Of a DNA stretch of 6,253 nucleotides, positions 1-6,211 are shown one piece after another. Origin of the DNA: a bacterium (GTDB lineage Bacteria > BMS3Abin14); contig CP070682.1 in assembly GCA_020352595.1 (NCBI GenBank), positions 1,123,364-1,129,616 on the forward strand, written 5' to 3'. A model generated the notes under the pieces. That model had not been told where the DNA came from. It was given only the letters and a program-made list of their open reading frames with translations, and searched no databases. The position numbers and the translations under genes are program-made. Position 1 is the first letter of the stretch, and the number at the start of each line of letters is the position of its first letter.

Positions 1-1777
1 CCCTGGCCTCGAGCCTCAGGTTGAAGTCCCACTTTTCCAGGGCATAGGCCGCACCCAGGGAGTACGCGGCGTAATCCTCCCCGCTTGAGGAGCCAGGCGC
101 CACGGCGTTGAGCGGCTCGCTGCCGCTTCTCCTGATGACGCTGGCCCCCTCGAAGGTGGCGCTGGCCTTCCAGCGTCGGGTGAGCTGCCAGGTCTGAGCC
201 AGTCCCGTGGTGGCGTAGACCCTTTCGCCGCTTTCCTCGTGCTGCCTGTCAACGCTCGTGGTCGCCGTGGCCCCTTCCCACGGAGTAGCCTTCAGGCCCA
301 CGCGGGTGGCGCTCACTGATGTCTCGTCCCCGTCGGTGAACTCCTGCTCGGCGTAAAGGGAGACCCTTTCGCTCACCCTGAAGTCGGAACCGGCCAGCGT
401 TCTCGTGGGATAGTCGGTGTTGGCATTGCTGCCCAGCGACTGCTCGTGCTCCAGACGGAGTTTCCAGCGGTCGTCAGCCGAACGCCAGCCGACACCGGCC
501 GTGACCTGGTCGGAACGCTCCTCGGTGCCGTCGCTGTCCGTGTCGAGGGCCTGGCGCACAGACGCGGAATAGTTCAGTCTTGCGCCAGCGTAGGAGGCCC
601 CCACCTCCTGAACACGGCGATCGGCCCCTGTGTCCAGGTTCTCCTGGAGGGAAAGCTCCGCCTTGACCCGCCACGAATCGGTGAGCCTGTAGACCGCGTC
701 AGCTCCCGCCTTCCTCATGCCCCCCTCTGAGGCGTTCTGGTGACCCAGGCCGAAACCTTCCTCCTGCTGGCGCAGATAGACCTTTCCGGTCAGGGAGGCG
801 GAGTCGGCGCTGACCTCCAGCAGATAGGCCGAGCCCTCCGTCTCAACGCCCAGGGTCTCGGTCCTGCTGGTTGCGGTTTCCGCCTTGACGGTCAGGGTCG
901 CACCGATCTTCGTGGTGATGTCCAGCCCCGTCAGATCACCCTCGCCCGCACCCCGGTCCTCGTGGATGTGGGAAACGCCCAGCTTCGTCCCTGCGCCTGG
1001 AAGGGCCGCTTCACCCCTGGCGCCGTAGGTGAGCCCCGACGCGTCAGGATCCAGCGTCTCGTAATCGACCACGATGAATACGGGGTTGAAACCGGCATCC
1101 CTCTCAGGAACAGGCTTCTTGAAGAAGACCGTCCCCTCTGTCAGGTCGATGCTGTAGTCCAGGTGCCTGGTCAGCACCTCGGAGGAGAGGATGACATGAC
1201 TCTGGAACCTGTCGCGCACCTCGATGCGGATAACCTCGGTGGTGGGCACGACGTCGCCCGATGAGAGCCGGTACAACCCGGAGGTCCCGTCTCCCGGGAT
1301 CTCGTCGCGAACGAAGCCCCGTTCCGTTTCCGAGGCGAAGAGGTTGTAGGAGAAGCTCTCGCCCTTCAGTTCCGAACGCAGGCCTGTGATGCGCCTGTCG
1401 TACCGCGACAGTTCCGCTACGGTGAGGCCCGTCTGGGTATCGCCGAACAGCGCGTAGAACTGCTCCCTCTCGATCTTGAGGTAGAGCTTTCCGGATGTGG
1501 GAGCCTCGTAATCCTGCCCGGTGGCGTCCCCGTAGAGCGTGTAGTAGGTGTCAGGGTCGATGGTCCCGTAGTGGCCTTCTCCCGAACCGCCGTGCGGACC
1601 GGCCGTGTCGTAGGAGAGGGTGAGAAGGTACTCGCCCTTGATCTTCCCCTTGGCGAAAAGGGCCATCCTGCCCTGGCTGTAGAGGTCCTCATCGCCACCG
1701 GTGTCCTCGAAGGACTCCATGTTGCCGCTCACCGTGTTGTATCCCACTGTCCCCTCGGCGAGTCCTACCAGGATCCA
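1..1777 (-). other. Beta-strand-rich C-terminal region of the giant protein, probable outer-membrane barrel (residue 1075 onward, incomplete)
   Basis: From W1075 the protein changes from Ig-like modules to repeated amphipathic beta hairpins separated by short polar turns, for example GRMALFAKGKIKGEYLLTLSYD, SASLTGKVYLRQQEEGF, and WRVKAELSLQENL followed by RVQEVGASYAGARLNYSASVRQ. An early block, DPDTYYTLYGD (1148-1158), then APTSGKLYLKIERE (1166-1179) and YALFGD (1182-1187), resembles a block I associate with large bacterial outer-membrane beta proteins. Alternating hydrophobicity, many aromatic and charged residues and no cysteines suit a transmembrane barrel. The final strand, normally ending in an aromatic residue for Bam recognition, lies outside the window, so barrel closure and strand number cannot be judged. 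Confidence 0.65.
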
Positions 1778-4700
1778 GCTGTCCCTTCTTGCGGTCAGCC
1801 ACACGGGGATCTCCTTGTCCTCGTCCCGGAGCCTGAGGCTTATCCTGGCTTTCCCGGAAACGGAGGTGGGCTGCAGGGTCAGCCGGGCGATGCCCCCCTG
1901 CTCAATGAGGAACTGCCCGCGGCTTTCAGGCATCCCGTCCGTTGGATGTCCGGTCCCCCCTGCCCCTTCCCAGGCTCTGTGGGGCGGCATGACTGCGTAG
2001 CGCCCCACAAGGGAAGGCCTGGCCGGCCGCCCGTTGGAGTCCGTGAGCCTCAGGACCACCACCGGCGGCGTCCTGCCGTCGGCCACCAGAACGGAAAGAT
2101 CGGTGTCCACCCGGGCCTGGACGGGCCGGCCTGCGAGGTAAACGGTCCTTGCCAGGCGGCCCGCCTCCTTCCCGTCCGAAAGGTAAAGGGTGGCCTGGAG
2201 GCCGTTGTCCCCGTCGGCCAGCCGGATGCCCCTCCAGATGCTCAGCGCGGAACCACCGGCGCTGTTGACCCTCGTCCCCTCGAAGGAGAGCGGATCTGCC
2301 TCCCGCCCGTTGACGGTGAGGATCACCCGCGTGCCCGGCCTGTGCTTGACGGCCACCTTGGTCGCCGGGACACCTGGGGAGAACTCCCGGTCGGGCCAAA
2401 CCCACCCGAAACTCCCGTCATCGCTGTCGAACCAGGTCGTGTCCTCGAGGGGATCCACGCGGACGGGCCCTTCGCGGGAGGCCTCAGCGCTGCCCACGCC
2501 CGCTGTCATCCCGCCAGCCTCCCCCTGAATATTGATGACGGCCTCGGCCGTGCTCCGATCGCTCATGGGCTGCAGCTCCGTGCGGCGTTCCACGGTGGTG
2601 GTGACCACGTTGACCTCGACGCGGCGGTTGAGGGTGCGTCCGCGGCTGTTCTCGTTGGGGGCAACGGGCTCATCCGGTCCCATGCCCACCGTGCGGAAAA
2701 GGTTCGAGGGGATGTCCCACACGCTTCGCAGGTAGCGGGCCACGCTGAGCGCCCTGGCCTCCGAGAGGGCGTAGTTGTCCTTGTATACCCGGCGCCCCCT
2801 GGCGCTGATGGGCACGTCGTCGGTGTGTCCCGTCACCTCGACACGGTCGATCTCGGCCGGATCGAACTGGGACGCGATGATGTCCAGCGCCTGCCTGTCC
2901 TCAGGGGTCAGCGCCGCTTCAAAGGTCCCGAAGTGGGGACGGAAGACGAACTTCCGCATACTCTTCTCGTCACGCTCGGCGACCTTGATCAGGATGTTCC
3001 GGACCTCCAGGGTGGTCGGACCCTCCCGCATGGGAACGTTGAAGGTCATGCTGGCCGTCCCGATGACCTCGTTCATGCGTCCCTGTATGCTCCTGACCGT
3101 GCCGAACTCCCCCTCCGCGGCAGGACTTTCCAGCAGTCCCCCGCTCGCCCATCCCCAGCCCTCGACGATCCTTGTCTGGAAGGTGATGCCCTTCTCCCAG
3201 GCACCGGCCGTGTCTCCCACCATCCACGTAAGGGTACCGCCTTCCTGCGCGGGATCGGCTATCGGCTCTCCCTCCAGCCGGGACGACCCCGGCTCGTACA
3301 CGACGCCTTCGGGAAGGGTGACCCGGAACCTCACGTTGCTCAGGGAGGTCCTCTCGCCCCTCATGGTGGCGTTGAAACTCACCCTTTCGGTACCCGCCTC
3401 CGTGCTGAGGACCAGGACCGTGCGCCCTTCCTCCGGGAGCTTCGCGACAGCGTTAAAGTCCACCCTCCACAGATCTCCGCCCGCCAGGTCCACGAACCTC
3501 GACCAGGGCCGCCCGGCCTGGCGCGTGTCGTCATCGCACGACACGACCCGGTGCGTATCGGGCACCGTCTCCAGGTCCAGCTGGACGACGTGGCTGCCCG
3601 CCCTGACACCTTCGAAGTGGTAGCGCCCGTCCCTGTCCGTAATGACATAGGTACCGTCTTCCAGATAGATCCTGGCTCCCGCAAGTCCCGCGGCGTCCGC
3701 CTCCCCGCACGCCCCCGTCAGGACCCGGCCCATGATGACGCTCCTGCTCCTGAAGAGGTCCTCGGTGACGGTCACCCTCGCCAGGGCCGTGTTGGAGGCC
3801 AGGGCCCCGGAAACGGCCACACCGCTGACCACGGCCCTGCCGGGCCTTGTGCCGGCTCCCACGCGGGACACGAAGGTCACCGTGGCCGTCCCGCCCGCCG
3901 GGATGCCGCCGAGGGAGAAGGCCAGCGACCGTCCGTCGGGGGCCATGACAGGATCCCCCGAGGGAAGACCGTTCAGGGACGCGGTCCCTCCCTCGAAACG
4001 GAACCCCACGGGTAAACCCACGGTGAGGACGACACCCGGAACGTCCGACCCCGACGTGTTGCGCACAGACAGGTCAAGGGTCAGGAAATCCCCCACGGCC
4101 ACCGAACTCCAGCCCGCAGACGCCGTAGCATAGAGAACTCCCACGGCATCGAAGGTGAAAGGCGCCGAGGAACTGTCCGACGGGTCGGCCTGGTCCGTGT
4201 AACCGGCGGTGAAAAGGGCACCGGGATAGCCGAAGAGGAGACCGTCGCTGGGCGTTTCCGCGGCGGCGCCGCTGCGCACGTAGCCGGTGAAGACCCCCGT
4301 GTCGAGGCCGGTCTCGGGAAGGAGCAATGTCTCGATGACGGCGCCGCCGGTGTCCCGGACAAGGACCCTGACCGTGTCGGCCTGGGCGGGATCCACGTTG
4401 CCGTCGGGGTCCAGAAGGCGCAGGAAGACCGGTTCGCCCTGGCTGAAGTTCGCGGCCGGCTCCAGGGGGACGGGGTTGGTGATGTCGATGGTCGCCCCGG
4501 AGGCCGGGTCGGATGGGGCGGGGGCAGGGGTGAATGCGGCCCCGTCGAAGTACCGGGTTGCTCCCACGGTCAGGGACAGGGCCGGGGACGACGGTGCGTA
4601 ACGGAAGAGGTCCAGCGCCGAGGGGGAGCCCAGGAGCACCGTCGTGACGCTCACCGAGTTGGAATAGGCCGTCTGAGGGCTGCCGTTGACGGTGAAATCC

Positions 4701-4999
4701 GCTATGGCGGTGTTGGTGATCACGGTCCCCGCAGGAACTGCCCCTGCGGCGGAGGGAAGCATGCAGAGGATCACAAGGAGCCAAATGATGGCCTGTCCGG
4801 GCCTGGGACCGGACCTGAGCGGTGCGGAACCAGGCGCGCACAGGGCCGGTGAGGCGCCCGCCAGGGCGCCTGACCGGCTCCACAGGATGGTTCGCAGGGC
4901 CTTCCGCAGGGCGGACCCGCACCTCGCCCGTCCATCCCCCGGGAAGGGGGGGCGCGGGTGGCGGTCAGGTGCGCCTCTCAAACGAGGGCGGAAGGCCAT
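1..4999 (-). CDS. Giant multi-domain envelope protein: Ig-like/DUF11 modules, OmpA/MotB-type domain, C-terminal beta-barrel region (3' end outside window)
   Basis: One open frame of 1,666 codons from ATG 4999 to the window edge without a stop; spot checks at many points stay in register. Order: Arg/Pro-rich extension 1-68; hydrophobic segment about 70-82 with an A-G-A cleavage site near 85-87; AGTVITNTA and a short beta region (90-120); an Ig-like module with DPDGNVD at 197-203 and ETGLDTGVFTGYV ending near 241; a DUF11 domain (about 287-411); an SdrD_B / carboxypeptidase-regulatory-like module (about 422-470) with GARIYLEDG and TDRDGRYHFEGV; a second DUF11-like sandwich (about 519-657); an OmpA/MotB-like domain (681-799); a low-complexity linker (800-865); Ig-like modules about 868-950 and 955-1070, the latter invasin-like (LVADG near 971-975, then VVLRLTD); then a beta-strand-rich region from W1075 to the edge. 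Role inferred: a peptidoglycan-anchored outer-membrane scaffold or adhesin. It follows the secreted DUF11 gene by 16 bases, so the two are probably one operon. Similar DUF11/OmpA giants exist in Gram-negative genomes, mostly without known function. Confidence 0.88.
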   Translation of the reverse strand, partial: MAFRPRLRGAPDRHPRPPFPGDGRARCGSALRKALRTILWSRSGALAGASPALCAPGSAPLRSGPRPGQAIIWLLVILCMLPSAAGAVPAGTVITNTAIADFTVNGSPQTAYSNSVSVTTVLLGSPSALDLFRYAPSSPALSLTVGATRYFDGAAFTPAPAPSDPASGATIDITNPVPLEPAANFSQGEPVFLRLLDPDGNVDPAQADTVRVLVRDTGGAVIETLLLPETGLDTGVFTGYVRSGAAAETPSDGLLFGYPGALFTAGYTDQADPSDSSSAPFTFDAVGVLYATASAGWSSVAVGDFLTLDLSVRNTSGSDVPGVVLTVGLPVGFRFEGGTASLNGLPSGDPVMAPDGRSLAFSLGGIPAGGTATVTFVSRVGAGTRPGRAVVSGVAVSGALASNTALARVTVTEDLFRSRSVIMGRVLTGACGEADAAGLAGARIYLEDGTYVITDRDGRYHFEGVRAGSHVVQLDLETVPDTHRVVSCDDDTRQAGRPWSRFVDLAGGDLWRVDFNAVAKLPEEGRTVLVLSTEAGTERVSFNATMRGERTSLSNVRFRVTLPEGVVYEPGSSRLEGEPIADPAQEGGTLTWMVGDTAGAWEKGITFQTRIVEGWGWASGGLLESPAAEGEFGTVRSIQGRMNEVIGTASMTFNVPMREGPTTLEVRNILIKVAERDEKSMRKFVFRPHFGTFEAALTPEDRQALDIIASQFDPAEIDRVEVTGHTDDVPISARGRRVYKDNYALSEARALSVARYLRSVWDIPSNLFRTVGMGPDEPVAPNENSRGRTLNRRVEVNVVTTTVERRTELQPMSDRSTAEAVINIQGEAGGMTAGVGSAEASREGPVRVDPLEDTTWFDSDDGSFGWVWPDREFSPGVPATKVAVKHRPGTRVILTVNGREADPLSFEGTRVNSAGGSALSIWRGIRLADGDNGLQATLYLSDGKEAGRLARTVYLAGRPVQARVDTDLSVLVADGRTPPVVVLRLTDSNGRPARPSLVGRYAVMPPHRAWEGAGGTGHPTDGMPESRGQFLIEQGGIARLTLQPTSVSGKARISLRLRDEDKEIPVWLTARRDSWILVGLAEGTVGYNTVSGNMESFEDTGGDEDLYSQGRMALFAKGKIKGEYLLTLSYDTAGPHGGSGEGHYGTIDPDTYYTLYGDATGQDYEAPTSGKLYLKIEREQFYALFGDTQTGLTVAELSRYDRRITGLRSELKGESFSYNLFASETERGFVRDEIPGDGTSGLYRLSSGDVVPTTEVIRIEVRDRFQSHVILSSEVLTRHLDYSIDLTEGTVFFKKPVPERDAGFNPVFIVVDYETLDPDASGLTYGARGEAALPGAGTKLGVSHIHEDRGAGEGDLTGLDITTKIGATLTVKAETATSRTETLGVETEGSAYLLEVSADSASLTGKVYLRQQEEGFGLGHQNASEGGMRKAGADAVYRLTDSWRVKAELSLQENLDTGADRRVQEVGASYAGARLNYSASVRQALDTDSDGTEERSDQVTAGVGWRSADDRWKLRLEHEQSLGSNANTDYPTRTLAGSDFRVSERVSLYAEQEFTDGDETSVSATRVGLKATPWEGATATTSVDRQHEESGERVYATTGLAQTWQLTRRWKASATFEGASVIRRSGSEPLNAVAPGSSSGEDYAAYSLGAAYALEKWDFNLRLEAR
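2603..2959 (-). other. OmpA/MotB-type peptidoglycan-binding domain inside the giant protein (residues 681-799)
   Basis: The domain runs from MRKFVFRPHFGTF to NRRVEVNVV. The diagnostic blocks are present in order: VEVTGHTDD with Asp727, NYALSEARALSVARYL with Arg749, the TVGMGPDEPV loop, and GRTLNRRVEV with N791-R792-R793. In the OmpA family the Asp of the GHTD block and the Arg of the LSxxRA block bind the diaminopimelate of peptidoglycan; both are kept here. The spacing (22 residues between Asp and Arg, with DVPI after GHTD) is closer to the MotB branch than to classical OmpA. This places at least this part of the protein in the periplasm. Residue identification is direct; the binding activity is inferred from the family. 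Confidence 0.92.
4845..4878. repeat. Near-perfect 15-bp inverted repeat with a 4-base loop inside the N-terminal coding region
   Basis: On the plus strand GCCGGTGAGGCGCCC (4845-4859), loop GCCA (4860-4863), then GGGCGCCTGACCGGC (4864-4878). The arms pair at 14 of 15 positions; the one mismatch is G4851 against G4872. Beyond the arms, GGAACCA (4826-4832) and TGGTTC (4889-4894) add a further imperfect outer pairing. It falls in codons 41-52 of the giant gene, in the Arg/Ala/Gly/Pro-rich extension before the hydrophobic segment. No T run follows on either strand, so it is not an obvious intrinsic terminator. It could be a REP-like palindrome that inserted in frame, an mRNA structure affecting early translation, or a by-product of the very high GC content. 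Confidence 0.7.
4946..4952. repeat. Homopolymer run of seven G (seven C in the mRNA sense) in codons 16-18 of the giant gene
   Basis: The plus strand reads seven G in a row, giving Arg-Pro-Pro (CGC CCC CCC) in the giant protein 45 bases after its start. Poly-C/G tracts near the 5' end of surface-protein genes are a known slippage substrate for phase variation, but seven is short and may be chance in such GC-rich DNA. A one-base change would shift the frame and lose the envelope protein. Confidence 0.5.
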
Positions 5000-5004
5000 G
5001 GGAT

Positions 5005-5011
5005 CCCCTCC
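5005..5011 (-). promoter_or_regulatory. Ribosome binding site of the giant OmpA-domain gene
   Basis: GGAGGGG on the minus strand lies in the 16-base gap between the TAG of the DUF11 gene and ATG 4999; the GGAGG core is 7 bases from the start. It is the only convincing site near the N-terminus. No in-frame ATG occurs between codon 1 and Met80, which lies inside the hydrophobic segment, so this site effectively decides the start and with it the unusual long N-terminal extension. Confidence 0.75.
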
Positions 5012-5015
5012 AAAC

Positions 5016-6038
5016 CTACGGAATGGTCACGTCGTAGGTCAGGTTCACCGATGTGGCCGGTGCCACGACACCGATGGACCAGATGATGGTGTCCGGGTCG
5101 GTGTCGTTGAGCGTCGGGGCGGCTCCCGCCGACTGGACGACGTTGGAGACGTCCGTCACGTCCACATTGGGTGAAAGGGTGTCCGTCAGGGTCACGCCCG
5201 TGGCCGCCCCGGTCCCCGTGTTCTCAACGACGAGGCGGTAGCTCACGGTGGCGCCGGGGATGGCCTTGGGATCGGTGTTGTTGAAGGCGCGTGCATCGGC
5301 GACCCCCGTTATCGTCTTGGTCACCGTGAGACTCGGCGCCACGACCCGGTAGTATCCCCTGTCCGAGTGGAACCCGTCGTAATCGCCGTCTCCAGCCGCC
5401 GTTCCCGTCAGGTCCGCGAGGACGTTCTGCAGGGTGCCGGCCTGCCAGGCTCCGGCGCTGGCGGTGATGACGGTACCGCCCACGGCCGTCAGGGCCTGGG
5501 CCCTCAGGTCGATGTTCTCCACCCAGGGCGTCACGGCGGTGGATGAGATGTCACCGACGACAAAGACGTAGAAGGCCGTGTCTGCCGGCACGTTGTCCAG
5601 GCCCGCCGCTATGGCGTCTGTGGCGGTGTCGAAGACGCGGTCGCCGTCGTCGGCGTAGATGCTGATGCTGCTCGTCACCGCGTCCCCGGAGTTGAGGGCG
5701 CTCAGCGCGAAATCCAGTGTGGTGTTGGAGCCGTTGTAGACGCCAAAGGCCAGGACGTTGATGTCCGGCTCGCCGCCCACCACGCCGGGCAGGACGTCAA
5801 CCGTGCTCCCTGCAGCCGTCTGGTTGGTCACCGTGAAGGTGACCAGGCGATCCACGAGGAAGGATGCCGTGTCGACGGTGGAAAAGGCCACCGCCCCGGC
5901 GTTCCAGTTCACCACGACCCTGTTGTCCACCTGGGTGCCCGCCGTGGTGCCCGCCGCAAGGGCCGCCCGCGGCACCATCGCGGCCAGCAGGGCGGCCGAC
6001 AGGATCACCATCACTCCCTTGAGTCTGATGTTGCTCAT
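5016..6038 (-). CDS. Secreted DUF11-domain (conserved repeat domain) protein, 340 residues
   Basis: A secreted, beta-rich envelope protein. Residues 1-28 form a classical Sec signal peptide: basic start (R5, K7), hydrophobic core about 9-22, and an A-L-A cleavage site before AG at 29-30. The mature N-terminus has AGT...NRVVVNW...FLVD (29-63), a pattern seen at the start of other DUF11-type surface proteins. The middle (64-230) looks like a degenerate Ig-like sandwich with Asp-rich loops, including YADDGD (129-134) and D217-x-D219-x-D221-G222, which resembles a calcium-binding loop. Residues 236-340 form a recognisable DUF11 domain: PSLTVTKTITG, IPGATVSYRLVVENTG (260-275), GVTLTDTLSP (281-290) and a final strand at VNLTYDVTIP. 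There is no sortase signal, second membrane segment or catalytic motif, so it is structural or adhesive by inference. It ends 16 bases before the giant OmpA-domain gene, suggesting co-translation and a joint role. Confidence 0.9.
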   Translation of the reverse strand: MSNIRLKGVMVILSAALLAAMVPRAALAAGTTAGTQVDNRVVVNWNAGAVAFSTVDTASFLVDRLVTFTVTNQTAAGSTVDVLPGVVGGEPDINVLAFGVYNGSNTTLDFALSALNSGDAVTSSISIYADDGDRVFDTATDAIAAGLDNVPADTAFYVFVVGDISSTAVTPWVENIDLRAQALTAVGGTVITASAGAWQAGTLQNVLADLTGTAAGDGDYDGFHSDRGYYRVVAPSLTVTKTITGVADARAFNNTDPKAIPGATVSYRLVVENTGTGAATGVTLTDTLSPNVDVTDVSNVVQSAGAAPTLNDTDPDTIIWSIGVVAPATSVNLTYDVTIP

Positions 6039-6157
6039 CGCTTTCCTCCTTCGATAGATAAGCCCAGGGTCCATTCTCGCTTGTGGACTTCTGCCGATGG
6101 GGCCCCGGGAACTTTCCCTCGGCGGTCCTTCAAAGCTTTCTGTAGTGCCTCCCTCAC
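6035..6157 (-). CDS. Possible small protein or leader peptide of 40 residues, overlapping the start of the DUF11 gene
   Basis: GTG at 6157 opens a 40-codon ORF ending in TGA at 6037-6035. The stop overlaps the ATG of the next gene as ATGA, the arrangement typical of translational coupling, and an AGGAAGGAG site sits 7 bases before the GTG. The product is basic and hydrophilic, starting M(V)REALQKALKDRRGK and ending LGLSIEGGKR, with no signal peptide, membrane segment or cysteine. I recognise no family. Against a real gene: about 22 of 40 sense codons end in G or C, lower than in the strongly GC3-biased neighbours, and codons rare here (CTA, TTA) occur. Its last codons also coincide with the AAGGAGG site of the DUF11 gene. 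It may be a short leader whose translation affects the downstream start, or a chance ORF in a 5' untranslated region. Confidence 0.4.
   Translation of the reverse strand: MREALQKALKDRRGKVPGAPSAEVHKREWTLGLSIEGGKR
6045..6051 (-). promoter_or_regulatory. Strong ribosome binding site that fixes the start of the DUF11 gene
   Basis: AAGGAGG on the minus strand, 6 bases before ATG 6038-6036. This favours 6038 as the start over the in-frame ATG at 6074, whose extra 12 residues (MDPGLIYRRRKA) would precede an already complete signal peptide and would be encoded across this very site. Confidence 0.9.
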
Positions 6158-6164
6158 AGCAGAT

Positions 6165-6173
6165 CTCCTTCCT
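6165..6173 (-). promoter_or_regulatory. Ribosome binding site of the small ORF
   Basis: AGGAAGGAG on the minus strand lies 7 bases upstream of a GTG codon at 6157-6155. It closely matches the anti-Shine-Dalgarno complement and directly abuts the T run of the terminator-like element. It is the main evidence that the short GTG-started ORF downstream is translated. Confidence 0.5.
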
Positions 6174-6206
6174 AAAAAAACATGGCGGATGGCATGCACA
6201 GCCGCC
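6174..6206 (-). terminator. Possible Rho-independent terminator (or attenuator) after the upstream gene
   Basis: On the minus strand, GGCGG (6206-6202) pairs with CCGCC (6188-6184). After a C/T mismatch there are two more pairs (TG/CA) and a seven-base loop TGCATGC. Three bases (ATG) then separate the stem from a run of seven T (6180-6174). The hairpin starts 5 bases after the upstream TAG, the usual place for a terminator. Weak points are the short, interrupted stem and the 3-base spacer before the T run. The ribosome binding site of the next ORF begins immediately after the T run, so if this element terminates, it probably does so only partly. Confidence 0.5.
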
Positions 6207-6211
6207 GCCTC

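Noticed and set aside
740..1264. Plus-strand open frame of 174 codons opposite the barrel region
   Set aside because: Antisense to well-formed beta-hairpin coding sequence, with no recognisable domain and composition typical of a GC-rich shadow.
2775..3623. Plus-strand open frame of 282 codons
   Set aside because: It overlaps the OmpA, DUF11-like and SdrD_B-like coding region antisense, has a Ser/Pro/Arg-rich low-complexity translation and no convincing family.
1571..4015. Very long plus-strand open frame (814 codons) opposite the giant gene
   Set aside because: It lies in exact codon register antisense to the giant gene. In that register stops need TTA, CTA or TCA codons on the coding strand, which are rare in GC3-rich genes, so long antisense frames are expected. 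Its translation is Pro/Gly/Arg/His-rich with no domain, while the minus-strand frame gives clear OmpA and DUF11 motifs.
4074..4922. Minus-strand open frame of 282 codons in another frame over the N-terminal part of the giant gene
   Set aside because: Its translation is Arg/Pro/Gly/His-rich without domains, whereas the chosen frame gives the hydrophobic segment, AGTVITNTA and Ig-like motifs. It is a high-GC shadow, although a one-base slip in the C7 tract would lead into this frame.
6036..6074. Upstream in-frame ATG (6074) as start of the DUF11 gene
   Set aside because: It would add MDPGLIYRRRKA before a complete signal peptide, encoded across the strong AAGGAGG site; I saw no good ribosome binding site before it.
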